47,458 nt of DNA. Source: an uncultured Clostridia bacterium. GTDB taxonomy: Bacteria; Bacillota_A; Clostridia; TANB77; CAG-508. Below are positions 8,521 through 16,911 of the stretch, one piece after another. The stretch lies in the NCBI GenBank assembly GCA_944393405.1, contig CALYAC010000015.1, forward strand, positions 1 through 47,458, written 5' to 3'. The position numbers and the translations under genes were made by a program. The notes beneath the pieces were generated by a model. The model was not told the DNA's origin. It did no database searches and saw only the letters and a program-made list of their open reading frames with translations. Every line of letters begins with the position of its first letter. The first letter of the stretch is position 1.

Positions 8521-9448
8521 CTTTAATCACCTTTCTTCTCATTTTATAATGTGTATCAGTTTCTTCAAAAGTTTCAAATCCCACTTTTTGATATAAAAAT
8601 CTTGCAGGATTCTCTTTAAAAACTTGTAATTCAGTATCAATATTTCTTATTTTATCTTTAACTAATTGAATTAGCAATATGTTTTTTCCTATTCCATGAT
8701 TTTGATATAATTTATCTATGTAAAATAAATGTATTTCATCTATTTCACTATTTTGACTATTTTTTGCTATATAATTAGTAAAAATACCTATTATTTCATC
8801 TCTATATTTTATAACTTTTATATCATTTCTATGTTCTTGTATAAATTTATTAAAAAATTCAATTTGAATATTGTCATCCCATGGTCCATAAATTTTCTCT
8901 ACATACCACTTAAAACACTCTTTTTTCATTAGATATAACTTATCAAAGTATTCATCTTTATATTGTATAAATGTATATGGTATCATTTTCATTGGAGTAA
9001 ATCTTATTCCATCAATTTCATCTTCTTTTCCGGTATCTTTAAATCCTAATCTATGATAAAATTCCTTTGCATACGGTGATGCATTTACTGTAATATATTC
9101 TAAATTTTTATTATTTTCTACACAATATTCTTTTGCTTTATTTATTAGCCTAGTAGCCACACCCTTTCTTTGATATATTTTATCTACGAATAGTAATGTA
9201 ATATGTTTAAATTCAAAAAATGCAACCATACCTATTATTTTTTTATTATACTTAGCTATTAAAATAATCATATTTTCATTTAGATTTTTTAATATATTTT
9301 CATAATTAACAAATTTAAAGAAACTATCTACTCCTTCTTTCTTATAATCGGGGGCTTCGAACTCCATAAATACCTTTTTTACTAATTCTAAAGTTTCTTT
9401 TAAATCTTTTAAGTTTAATTCTTCTATTGTATATTTCATTGTTTTCAC
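8513..9448 (-). CDS. Tandem GNAT acetyltransferase
   Basis: 311 aa with two GNAT domains. The first (about 5-155) has the CoA loop YQRKGVATRLINKA and ends YAKEFYHRLGF. The second (about 158-305) has YQNHGIGKNILL and ends PARFLYQKVGF. Both keep the glycine-rich acetyl-CoA motif. Acceptors are unknown. The gene is preceded by a structured region with a strong terminator (9506-9631), which suggests control by premature termination, and it overlaps the downstream methyltransferase. Confidence 0.85.
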   Translation of the reverse strand: MKTMKYTIEELNLKDLKETLELVKKVFMEFEAPDYKKEGVDSFFKFVNYENILKNLNENMIILIAKYNKKIIGMVAFFEFKHITLLFVDKIYQRKGVATRLINKAKEYCVENNKNLEYITVNASPYAKEFYHRLGFKDTGKEDEIDGIRFTPMKMIPYTFIQYKDEYFDKLYLMKKECFKWYVEKIYGPWDDNIQIEFFNKFIQEHRNDIKVIKYRDEIIGIFTNYIAKNSQNSEIDEIHLFYIDKLYQNHGIGKNILLIQLVKDKIRNIDTELQVFKENPARFLYQKVGFETFEETDTHYKMRRKVIKDG

Positions 9449-9505
9449 CTCAAGTTAATTTTATTATATATTATATATTTTTTTATTATTTTAAAAATAG
9501 AAATT

Positions 9506-9552
9506 AAAAAAGCCTTGTAAAGAAATCCTTTAAGACTCCTTTTACAAGACTT
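9506..9552 (-). terminator. Strong terminator downstream of def
   Basis: On the minus strand CTTGTAAA (9548-9541) pairs with TTTACAAG (9521-9514), and GGAGTCTT/AGGATTTC extend the stem to about 16 bp, followed by GCTTTTTT. It either ends the def transcript or acts as an attenuator for the tandem GNAT gene. Confidence 0.75.
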
Positions 9553-9635
9553 TTATAAAATCTCATCACAAAGTGTAAGTAACTTTCTATTCTGTTACTC
9601 TTTGCCGCTCAGATTTTTATCCTTAGGCAAACTCT
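9553..9635 (-). ncRNA. Candidate structured leader RNA of unknown class
   Basis: Between def and the tandem GNAT gene the minus strand contains hairpin TTTGCC/GGCAAA (9626-9631 and 9601-9606 on the plus strand), hairpin AGTAAC/GTTACT (9594-9599 and 9578-9583) and a competing long-range pairing ATAAAAATCT with AGATTTTAT. GGCAAAG can also pair with CTTTG. Mutually exclusive helices directly before a terminator are what a riboswitch or attenuator looks like. It did not match the riboswitch consensuses recalled (SAM, TPP, glycine, lysine, THF, ZTP, fluoride, T-box). Confidence 0.45.
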
Positions 9636-9697
9636 TAAATTATGTAAATTATTTTAACATATTAGTCTATTTTTGTCAACCAAATAATATAAAAATA

Positions 9698-10261
9698 CTA
9701 TTTTAATCCAAATTTTTTTATATTAGAAGTTGTTGAAAATTCTCCATTTTTTACTTTTGCTAGAAATACTATTCCATCTAAATGATCACATTCATGCTGA
9801 ATATCTCTTGCTGTAAACCCTTTTACTTGTTTCGTTATTTGTTCTCCGTTTTCATTATAGTAAGTAACCTCTATATTAGTATATCTTTCAACTTTTCCTC
9901 TTATTGTTGGTACACTTAAACAACCTTCATATTCTGAATCCGTTTCATCAGATATTTTCTTCCATTCAGGATTTATCATTACAGTAGTTGGAATATCTTC
10001 ACAATTCTTATATGAGCATTTTTCTTTATCTACTTGAATTACAATAATTCTTTTATTCACACCTATTTGTGGTGCAGCTATTCCAAAACCACCCGATTCG
10101 TTTAGAGTCTTTTTCATATCTTCTATTAATTCAAATATTTCACTATCTATATTATTAATATCCACATCTTCAGATATATTAAAAAGTACAGGATCTCCAA
10201 TCTCTCTTATCTTTATACTTTTGCCATTATATGATTTCTCTTTCCTTTCAATTTTAACCAT
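9698..10261 (-). CDS. def: Peptide deformylase
   Basis: About 187 aa metalloenzyme that removes the formyl group from nascent N-terminal methionine. All three family motifs are present: GFGIAAPQIG (motif 1), EGCLSVP (motif 2, metal-binding Cys) and QHECDHLDG (motif 3, two His ligands and the catalytic Glu). The start at 10261 (MVKIERK) is preferred over an in-frame ATG 18 bases earlier, because GAAAGGAAT lies at SD distance from it and inside the longer version. It is not next to fmt here. Confidence 0.93.
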   Translation of the reverse strand: MVKIERKEKSYNGKSIKIREIGDPVLFNISEDVDINNIDSEIFELIEDMKKTLNESGGFGIAAPQIGVNKRIIVIQVDKEKCSYKNCEDIPTTVMINPEWKKISDETDSEYEGCLSVPTIRGKVERYTNIEVTYYNENGEQITKQVKGFTARDIQHECDHLDGIVFLAKVKNGEFSTTSNIKKFGLK

Positions 10262-10310
10262 AATGATTATTCCTTTCATAAATTTTAAAATATTTTTTAT
10301 TTCTTATTAT

Positions 10311-10436
10311 TCAATTATTCATAAACCATTTTATATCCTCTATTGATTTATCTTTATTAAATCTTCCATTTCCGATTGGATAATATACAAAATAAAAATT
10401 ATATTCCGTATCATTTATTTTCTTTTTCTTTCCCAT
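10311..10436 (-). CDS. Possible small protein, 41 aa
   Basis: Open frame MGKKKKINDTEYNFYFVYYP... overlapping the last 22 bases of the small membrane protein gene, with AAGGAATGT at SD distance. No family was recognised. The aromatic-rich stretch followed by GNGRF could be the N-terminal part of a larger protein whose remainder is lost. Real or remnant cannot be decided. Confidence 0.35.
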   Translation of the reverse strand: MGKKKKINDTEYNFYFVYYPIGNGRFNKDKSIEDIKWFMNN

Positions 10437-10678
10437 ACATTTCTTACTAACTTTAATGATAAAGTAGATAACGCAAAACCAATAACTGGTACTAAAGAGC
10501 TAAGCCAAACATTTGTAACTTTATTTATCATAAAAGAATAAATTACAACTACAATATATGTTAATATACAAATACAAATTTTTCTTAAAATGCTTGTTTC
10601 CCACGCTTTATCTAATTCTACTCTTTTATTTCTTTCCTTAATTTTTTCTATTTCTTTTTTTAAATCTTTTTCTTCCAT
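10415..10678 (-). CDS. Small two-helix membrane protein, 87 aa
   Basis: Residues 1-27 are a charged helix (KEIEKIKERNKRVELDKAWE). Two hydrophobic segments follow at about 28-50 (ICICILTYIVVVIYSFMI) and 56-76 (WLSSLVPVIGFALSTLSL), then a basic tail. Function unknown; a cytoplasmic coiled-coil N-terminus with a membrane hairpin is likely. The SD (AAAGGAG) is 7 bases upstream. It follows the Rsm22 gene by 12 bases. Confidence 0.7.
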   Translation of the reverse strand: MEEKDLKKEIEKIKERNKRVELDKAWETSILRKICICILTYIVVVIYSFMINKVTNVWLSSLVPVIGFALSTLSLKLVRNVWERKRK

Positions 10679-10690
10679 ATCAATACTCCT

Positions 10691-11677
10691 TTAAATTAAA
10701 TCTCCGCATTTTTTCTTTCTAATATTTTTATATATTTCTTTTTGTTTTTTTGTTATAACTTTATCTTCAATTTTATCTCCTGAGCATATCTTTACTGTGA
10801 TTTTTCCCTTTTCTATTATAGGATGTCGTAATATTCTATAATTTATGCTTTTATTATCATTAATGTCTTTATTATTGTCTTCTTCACAATTTTCTAATTT
10901 TGATAAAACAATATATGAAAACTTTTCATCTTCAAATGGTGCATCTCCATCTTTTAAAAATTTATGTAATTTATTTCTTTCAACTCTTACAATACTATGA
11001 CACCAATCATTTTCCGGTAATTTGCATTTTATATCTTTTACACATGGTCCAATTATTTTTATTTTATTATCAACAGCATAATTTTGAATCTCTTTAATAT
11101 TAAAAAATCCTTCAGGAGTTCCTGGCTCTATAATTATCAAATATTTATTAGAACATTTTAATAATCTTTTTACTAAATTTAGCCTATTTCCCTTTTTTAT
11201 TTCATTTAACATATATGATGAAATTACTAAATCTGCTTTTTTATTTATTTCTATTTTTTCTATATCAACATTTAACCAATCAATATCAATATTTGGATAT
11301 GTTAATTTAATATATTCTTCTCCCAAAATTTGCATATTACTTTCTCGTTCTATACAAATTCCATATTTTATATTTAATAATTCATTAATTGCTAATGTTG
11401 CAGCACCAGTTCCAGCTCCAAAATCTATAAAAGATGTAATATCATTTTTATCTATTAAAGATTTTTCTATTACTGATTTAACAGCACAATATGTAGATGG
11501 CATTCTTATAATTGAGTAAACCAAGGCATCTAATTTATTATCTATTAAGGACTGCCCTTTTCTTTCATCATTCATATATCTATCACTTAAATTTTTAGCT
11601 TTTTCTCTTAATTCATTTAAGCTTATATTTTTTACTTTTTCTTCTATAATTTGTTCTATTTCATCTGGTAATCTCAC
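10691..11677 (-). CDS. Rsm22/METTL17-family methyltransferase-like protein
   Basis: 328 aa. A Rossmann SAM site is visible (DFGAGTGAATL, about 85-95; CIERESNM after strand 2), followed by ISSYMLNEI and IIEPGTPEGF, which are typical of the Rsm22 family of ribosome small-subunit factors. The family's cysteine cluster is largely present in PCVKDIKC and PENDWCH (Cys212, Cys218, Cys226); in METTL17 these bind an iron-sulfur cluster. The start is GTG, with AGGAG upstream. A ribosome-associated role is inferred from family only. Confidence 0.8.
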   Translation of the reverse strand: MRLPDEIEQIIEEKVKNISLNELREKAKNLSDRYMNDERKGQSLIDNKLDALVYSIIRMPSTYCAVKSVIEKSLIDKNDITSFIDFGAGTGAATLAINELLNIKYGICIERESNMQILGEEYIKLTYPNIDIDWLNVDIEKIEINKKADLVISSYMLNEIKKGNRLNLVKRLLKCSNKYLIIIEPGTPEGFFNIKEIQNYAVDNKIKIIGPCVKDIKCKLPENDWCHSIVRVERNKLHKFLKDGDAPFEDEKFSYIVLSKLENCEEDNNKDINDNKSINYRILRHPIIEKGKITVKICSGDKIEDKVITKKQKEIYKNIRKKKCGDLI

Positions 11678-11698
11678 AGCTACTTTTCTCCTATATTT

Positions 11699-12115
11699 TT
11701 ATTTAAGAACTTCATTTTTATATATTTCTGCTTGTTCTAACATATGTCCAATATTGCCTTCTCCCGCAAATTTTTCTTTGTCAAAAAAGTTTTCATTTTC
11801 TTTACTCATCCAATATAGTTTATTTACCTCTTCAATCAATTCAACATTTTTATTTAATTTACCTGCATATACCTCTAATTCCATATCAGACATTTTGTAT
11901 TCGAAATTCATAATATTTGTAAGAGTAATATCATTTTTTGTTATTCCTGTCTCTTCTTGTAATTCTCTATATGCTGCATTTAGTTCATCTTCTCCTTGTT
12001 CTACCTTACCTCCAACTAAATTATATTTACCCTTATAAGGATTCTTTTCTCTTTTACACATTAAAATCTTATCTTCATCTTTGTTATATACTAATATTAC
12101 ATTTAATTTTTTCAT
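11699..12115 (-). CDS. Nudix hydrolase, MutT-like
   Basis: 138 aa with a perfect Nudix box (G36, E42, R50, E51, E54, E55, G57) in the sequence GGKVEQGEDEL...RELQEETGI. Members of this size and N-terminus (a short strand, then KILMCKREKNPYKGKYNLVGG) are often annotated as 8-oxo-dGTP diphosphatase, but the substrate is not proven. It lies 10 bases after the metallo-hydrolase gene, so the two are cotranscribed. Confidence 0.88.
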   Translation of the reverse strand: MKKLNVILVYNKDEDKILMCKREKNPYKGKYNLVGGKVEQGEDELNAAYRELQEETGITKNDITLTNIMNFEYKMSDMELEVYAGKLNKNVELIEEVNKLYWMSKENENFFDKEKFAGEGNIGHMLEQAEIYKNEVLK

Positions 12116-12125
12116 ATAACTCCTC

Positions 12126-12929
12126 CTAAAGATTAATTATTTCTAAATCATCTGGTACATATATATTTCCTGTGAAATACTCTTTTGCTTCTTTTGTATA
12201 TAACTCTTTTCTTTTTTCTATATTATTATCTTTTGTATGCCATACAACCAGGTTTTTAATATTTAGCATTTCCATTTTTTCTGTAACATCTTTTAATGTA
12301 GAATGATTCTTTTCTCTTGCCTTAAATATTTTTTCTTCAGACTCCATACAAAATACTTCATGTAAAACCCAGTCTGTATTTCTTATTTTATCAAATAATT
12401 TTTCACTACATGGTACATCCCCCATAAATGTAAGTATTTTATTATTATTTAACTTAGTTTGAAATCCAAATTGATTACATTCATATGAATACATATCTAA
12501 TACTTCTATATTATAGTCTATTATTTTTAATATTTCATGATTTTCTAGATTATGAAATATTACTTTTTTTTCAAACTCTCTTATTAACTCTGGATATGAA
12601 GTTTTTACAAAAAAATCCTTTACTAATTCAGTTATTTCTTTATCACAATATATATTAAAATTACCTTCATATACTCCTGCTCCCATCATAGATGTTATTA
12701 CTCGTAAAACATAAAATATTCCTAACAAATGATCAATATGTTTATGTGATATGAAGCAATCATGAATATTTTTAATATCAACTCCTATATCTTTAATTTG
12801 CTTAATAACCCCACTTCCACCACCTGTATCAACTAATAAATATTTGTCATTATTTTGTAATATGAAACAAGTGTTATAGCAATTAATTGAAGTTCCTGCT
12901 CCTGTACCTAAAACTAATAATCTTTCCAT
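12126..12929 (-). CDS. Metallo-beta-lactamase-fold hydrolase, RNase Z-like (copy 1)
   Basis: 267 aa. The metal motif HxHxDH is intact (His62, His64, Asp66, His67 in SHKHIDH), followed by the FMGDVPC strand with the bridging Asp, HEVFC, and a C-terminal WHT histidine, an arrangement like RNase Z and related phosphodiesterases. A clear paralogue lies at 30052-30858. The ATG has no SD; the nearest one (AAAGGAG) is about 50 bases upstream, separated by a hairpin. The substrate is unknown. Confidence 0.85.
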   Translation of the reverse strand: MERLLVLGTGAGTSINCYNTCFILQNNDKYLLVDTGGGSGVIKQIKDIGVDIKNIHDCFISHKHIDHLLGIFYVLRVITSMMGAGVYEGNFNIYCDKEITELVKDFFVKTSYPELIREFEKKVIFHNLENHEILKIIDYNIEVLDMYSYECNQFGFQTKLNNNKILTFMGDVPCSEKLFDKIRNTDWVLHEVFCMESEEKIFKAREKNHSTLKDVTEKMEMLNIKNLVVWHTKDNNIEKRKELYTKEAKEYFTGNIYVPDDLEIINL

Positions 12930-12944
12930 ATATATTTATATTAA

Positions 12945-12977
12945 TGTATGATATTTAATAAATTAAATATATCATAC
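12945..12977 (-). promoter_or_regulatory. Hairpin between SD and the metallo-hydrolase start
   Basis: GTATGATATTTAA (12945-12957) faces TTAAATATATCATAC (12963-12977), an inverted repeat with a 2-base insertion. It begins at the base after the SD GGAGA and also contains a six-codon ORF (MIYLIY). It may bring the SD near the real ATG, act as an operator, or be a short upstream ORF. Confidence 0.35.
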
Positions 12978-12991
12978 TCTCCTTTCTTAAT

Positions 12992-13561
12992 TTATTTAAA
13001 GAACTCACTTTTTCCATTTAATTCTTTCGTTCTCTTTTTATTTGCTTCATCTAATTTAATGCTATATTCTCTTTTTTGATCTAATAAACTATTAATTGTA
13101 TCATAACTTAAATTTAATCCTAAACATTCTAAACTTTCTTCAGGACCTTTTTCTTTCATTGTTTCACAAAATTGCTTTAACCTTTTTATTACACCTTTCT
13201 TATCTTCTTCATACATTTTATCAAAATATGGAGTAGTTACTAAATCTGCAACTATATATCTAGAAATATAATCAATTGGTCTTCTTTCAATTAATACTCT
13301 TTTACATGCCCATTCTATATCTGTATCATATAAATCAGGAAATTGTTCTCTTATTATATTAATATCTAGTTTTCCTGTTTGTGTATATAGTAATACTAAT
13401 TCCATTCTAGCAAGCATAGTCATTACATCAACCCTTATATCTCTGGCCCTCTGAATTCTTCTATTAAGTACTGTATCTTTTGTTATTTTTCCAGTATCTA
13501 ATAAGTATCGATCCATTAGATTTTCAATACTATATGAAGGTATTTCACCGAAGCAAATCAT
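12992..13561 (-). CDS. C-terminal half of a split gluzincin metallopeptidase
   Basis: 189 aa, beginning MICFGEIPSYSIENLMDRYL. In M3-like zinc peptidases a Glu about 20-25 residues after HExxH is the third zinc ligand, and the GEIPSYSIE stretch fits that place. The N-terminal half with HEISH is the overlapping ORF at 13545-14102 in another frame. Removing a single base (for example C at 13553) would fuse them as ...RNDLFGEIPSYS... The rest is helical, as in peptidase catalytic lobes. It is probably not a separate protein. Confidence 0.6.
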   Translation of the reverse strand: MICFGEIPSYSIENLMDRYLLDTGKITKDTVLNRRIQRARDIRVDVMTMLARMELVLLYTQTGKLDINIIREQFPDLYDTDIEWACKRVLIERRPIDYISRYIVADLVTTPYFDKMYEEDKKGVIKRLKQFCETMKEKGPEESLECLGLNLSYDTINSLLDQKREYSIKLDEANKKRTKELNGKSEFFK

Positions 13562-14102
13562 TTCTATGATGTAAATTTTCTAAATTCAAATCAAAAGAAT
13601 GAGAAATTTCATGTGCTGTATTATAAACATCATTAATACTTCCTTCTTTAGGAACAAATATCCTAGCTTTTCCTCTCTTCACTCTATGTTCTTTTTCAAT
13701 ACCTTTTTCTTTATACCTAATAAAGTCTTGTTCAATTTGCATTAATGGAGATTTTTTTAGTCTTTCACTTTGTGGCACTGGCTTTTCATTTTTTTCAGCT
13801 TCTTCAGCTTCTTCTTTATCATAGATATTCATTTTAATTTCATTTTGACCCATTATTATACTTTTAGCTTGCTTATACATTTCTGGATCTAAAGACTGAT
13901 AAAACTCCAATACTGTTTTTAATATTTCTTGATTGGATAATTTTAGATATATTGGTGGTATAAATCTTCCGCTTATACGAGGTACCTTTTTTAAGTATTG
14001 AGAAACAATATAATATATATACGATCTTTCCTTAAATCTTCCTATACCTCTAGCGTCTTTTTCCACACAATTGTTAAGTCTTTCCATGTCTAGTTTCAAC
14101 AT
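13545..14102 (-). CDS. N-terminal half of a split gluzincin metallopeptidase
   Basis: 185 aa ending shortly after the zinc motif HEISHSFD (about residue 165). An unusual lysine- and glutamate-rich linker (EEAEEAEKNEKPVPQSERLKK, about 110-130) precedes it. The frame stops at TGA 13547-13545, just where the third ligand should follow; that residue is in the overlapping downstream ORF, one base out of frame. Together they would make a protein of about 370 aa. The SD TAGGAG lies upstream of the ATG. The family was not identified more closely than M3-like. Confidence 0.6.
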   Translation of the reverse strand: MLKLDMERLNNCVEKDARGIGRFKERSYIYYIVSQYLKKVPRISGRFIPPIYLKLSNQEILKTVLEFYQSLDPEMYKQAKSIIMGQNEIKMNIYDKEEAEEAEKNEKPVPQSERLKKSPLMQIEQDFIRYKEKGIEKEHRVKRGKARIFVPKEGSINDVYNTAHEISHSFDLNLENLHHRNDLLR

Positions 14103-14285
14103 ATTTATTACTCCTATTTTTTTAATTTATAAATTTATATTTTTGATTTCTTTATTTTGAATCTTTTATTTTTATATTTTAATTTATGAATTTTTTTATT
14201 TGTTTTAAGTTCTTAAATAATTTTATATAATTATAACATTTATTAAAATAATATGATATACTTTTTTGTAGAAAGAGGGGATTTT

Positions 14286-15986
14286 ATGCTTAAAAAATGG
14301 ATTTTTACAATTACAATTATTATTATTTTGCTATTAATATTAATATTTGTAGCATATTCAAATCAAAATTCTAATATACAAATTAGTTTGAATAGCAAAA
14401 ACTATAGTTTTTCTGACTCAGAAGAATTATATTTTTCAGAAGATGTTACTCTAAACTGGGATAATAATTATTATAAAGTTTATAGCAATAATGAGGAAAT
14501 TGATAATAATACTATTTTTAATCAAACAGGTACATATAATATTAACTTTGAATTTCATGGAAAAGAAATCAAAAATCTAAAATTAGTTATAGATAAAGAA
14601 ACAACAACTAAAATTTTAGATTATGATGGAAATGAAATACATAATTATGCAAGTAATAAATTACCTTTTATGATAGAAGATGATAATGAAATATTAGTAA
14701 ATAATGAATCATATGATAAGACTAGAGGAATTTACAGTGTTGGTAATTATAAAATAACAAATAGCCAAGGAAAAAACATAAATGTTAATATTAATAATAT
14801 AGATAAAAACAAAGAATATGATTTTTATATAACATCTGCTACACTTTCTACACTATACTCTGCTTTAAATTTAGCTGAGGATTCAAGCCATTCATATGTA
14901 TGGTTTGGTAGAGCAGATACTATGGATATAGTTTATTTAAGAGAACATAATATAACTGTGTCTGATTATGTTGGAAATAATTTAGCCTTAATAGAAGATG
15001 TAGTGCCTGAAGCAGTAAATCTTATTAAAGAAATCCTACATGAAGATCCAGATGCATATTTTAATTTATATGTTGATGATAATAGACATTATCTAGAATA
15101 TATGTTATTTGCCGAACAAGGTTTAGATGAACATCGATATAGTGTAAACTATTTCTCAGATGGCACATTAAGTTATGTTCAAAGCTATTCATATAATGAA
15201 TATGACCCAGAAACTAATACTATTACAAGTAATTTAGATAAGTTTAAGCAAGTTCAAGAAGAACAAAATTCTATCTTAGATAATGGAAGAGCTAATAAAT
15301 ATAAAGATGATAATTATGAATATATTTTAACTAATCAAACAAATGAATTAGAATATCAAATTGATTATATATTAGTATCTACTTTAAGAAATAATGTAAC
15401 ATATTATTTACAATACCCAGAATTTTTAAAAATTGGTGATGAAATAAAAGAGTATCTTGAAAATGCAAATATAGAGGAATTAACACCAACTGAAATGTTT
15501 GCTAACTTAAGCGATAATGAAAAAAGAACATTCTTTAATTATATTGGTTTGGATAAATCAGATTTAGATAAGCAATATTTTAACAGCGACAATGATAAAA
15601 AATATCTAGTTATAACTGGTACCACACCAATAGATAATAATCTTGGAAAAGAAAATTTTGAAGATTTAATAGATATAGTTGTAGAAGAATATGGAGATGA
15701 TTATAATATTTTATATAAACCTCATCCTTCTGCAGTACCTGATGAAGAATATCTAGAATATTTTTCTAGTAAAAACATAAAAGTTTTACCAGAAAAATTA
15801 CCAATGGAAGCAATATTATTTATATATCCAGAAATAAAACTAGGAGGATTTGCAAGCTCACTATACATGTCTGTTCCAAATAATCAAAGTACACTTTTCT
15901 TTTTTGGTAATAACAAAGATGATTTATTCTCACCATTAGACATATTATATGATGATTTATTTCCAAACTCAAAATTTATAAATTAA
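14286..15986 (+). CDS. Membrane-anchored GT80-type sialyltransferase
   Basis: 566 aa from the ATG at 14286, chosen because AGAGGGG lies at SD distance; an ATG at 14253 is upstream of that SD. Residues 5-24 form a membrane anchor, then an Ig-like beta region (about 35-175) as in Photobacterium enzymes, then a GT-B catalytic part resembling Pasteurella multocida PmST1. Matching catalytic residues: Asp292 in FSDGT (PmST1 Asp141), His480 in YKPHP (His311), Glu508 in LPMEA (Glu338), Ser524/Ser525 in GGFASSLY (Ser355/356). It should transfer sialic acid from CMP-Neu5Ac to a galactoside. No CMP-sialate genes are in the window, and the anchor would place the enzyme outside the cell. It is the only plus-strand gene in the array. 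Confidence 0.8.
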   Translation: MLKKWIFTITIIIILLLILIFVAYSNQNSNIQISLNSKNYSFSDSEELYFSEDVTLNWDNNYYKVYSNNEEIDNNTIFNQTGTYNINFEFHGKEIKNLKLVIDKETTTKILDYDGNEIHNYASNKLPFMIEDDNEILVNNESYDKTRGIYSVGNYKITNSQGKNINVNINNIDKNKEYDFYITSATLSTLYSALNLAEDSSHSYVWFGRADTMDIVYLREHNITVSDYVGNNLALIEDVVPEAVNLIKEILHEDPDAYFNLYVDDNRHYLEYMLFAEQGLDEHRYSVNYFSDGTLSYVQSYSYNEYDPETNTITSNLDKFKQVQEEQNSILDNGRANKYKDDNYEYILTNQTNELEYQIDYILVSTLRNNVTYYLQYPEFLKIGDEIKEYLENANIEELTPTEMFANLSDNEKRTFFNYIGLDKSDLDKQYFNSDNDKKYLVITGTTPIDNNLGKENFEDLIDIVVEEYGDDYNILYKPHPSAVPDEEYLEYFSSKNIKVLPEKLPMEAILFIYPEIKLGGFASSLYMSVPNNQSTLFFFGNNKDDLFSPLDILYDDLFPNSKFIN

Positions 15987-15990
15987 TTAT

Positions 15991-16037
15991 AAAAAACATC
16001 TCAGATATAATATTACTATTATTTGAGATGTTTTTTT
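15991..16037. terminator. Bidirectional terminator
   Basis: AAAAAACATCTCA (15991-16003) and TGAGATGTTTTTTT (16024-16037) form a hairpin with A- and T-runs on both sides. It separates the convergent sialyltransferase and ankyrin genes. Confidence 0.85.
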
Positions 16038-16060
16038 ATATCTTTATACTTATTACTAAA

Positions 16061-16855
16061 TCAATCTTTTATTTCATCTATTATTTCTATCATTTCATCA
16101 TAATCTGGAACCTGATCTTTATAATCCTTATAGTATTCCTCAAACTCATTTAACTTATCTAAGCAACTTTCACCTTGATTATTTTTTATACTTAAATCTG
16201 CACCATTTTCTAATAATAATTCTACTGTTTCTGCAGCCATATTATTATAAAAATATTGTACTGCATGTAACGGAGTATCACCATAAGTTCTTTCTTTATA
16301 ATTAACATCAGCTCCATATTCTATTAAAAGTTCTGCTGCACCGTAATATCCATTACCTGTCGCATATGTTAAAGGTGTGTTATCTATATTAGGTAATTCT
16401 GAATATATCTGAACATTTGGGTTTGCACCATTTTCTAATAATAATTCTAATAATTCCCAATTATCTGTTTCTATATTTTCTTGAGTATTATATTCTATAG
16501 CATAATATAAAGACATCGTGCTATCATTTGGATTCCATCCATTTTCTATGTATTCTTTTACTTTATCATAATCATAATCTTTTATAGCTATAAGTTCTTG
16601 TTGTTCTCCTGTATCTTTTGGTGTAAAGAAAGTACTATACATAAATAGTATTATAGCTAAATCTAATATTGTAAATATAATTGCTAATATTAAAAAAGTA
16701 ACAAATGTTTTCTTATATTTTTTCTTTTTTGCTCTAATAATTCCGAAAACTATTGCAAGTATTATAAATGTAACTACTATCACATTAAATACTACAAATA
16801 TTATAAATAATATTCCTAACACTCCCATTAATATGAGTACTGATATTCCAGCCAT
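16061..16855 (-). CDS. Membrane protein with ankyrin repeats
   Basis: 264 aa from the ATG at 16855, favoured because AAAGGAGG ends six bases before it; an ATG two codons earlier touches the SD. Two long hydrophobic stretches (about 5-40 and 48-73, separated by RAKKKKYKK) form a membrane hairpin or three segments. At least three ankyrin repeats follow at about 110-235, seen as NPNDS..LYYAIEYN, GANPNVQ..TPLTYATGNGYYGAAELLIEYGA and GDTPLHAV..ELLLENGADLSIKNNQG. This suggests a scaffold facing the cytoplasm. The partner is unknown. Confidence 0.8.
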   Translation of the reverse strand: MAGISVLILMGVLGILFIIFVVFNVIVVTFIILAIVFGIIRAKKKKYKKTFVTFLILAIIFTILDLAIILFMYSTFFTPKDTGEQQELIAIKDYDYDKVKEYIENGWNPNDSTMSLYYAIEYNTQENIETDNWELLELLLENGANPNVQIYSELPNIDNTPLTYATGNGYYGAAELLIEYGADVNYKERTYGDTPLHAVQYFYNNMAAETVELLLENGADLSIKNNQGESCLDKLNEFEEYYKDYKDQVPDYDEMIEIIDEIKD

Positions 16856-16911
16856 ATGCATCCTCCTTTATTTATATGAATAATAATTTTTTATTATTTA
16901 CCACTATCAAA

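Noticed and set aside
13545..13561. Programmed +1 frameshift in the peptidase
   Set aside because: CTT CGG TGA lacks the prfB-type CTTTGA signal and upstream SD-like stimulator; a one-base mutation is more likely.
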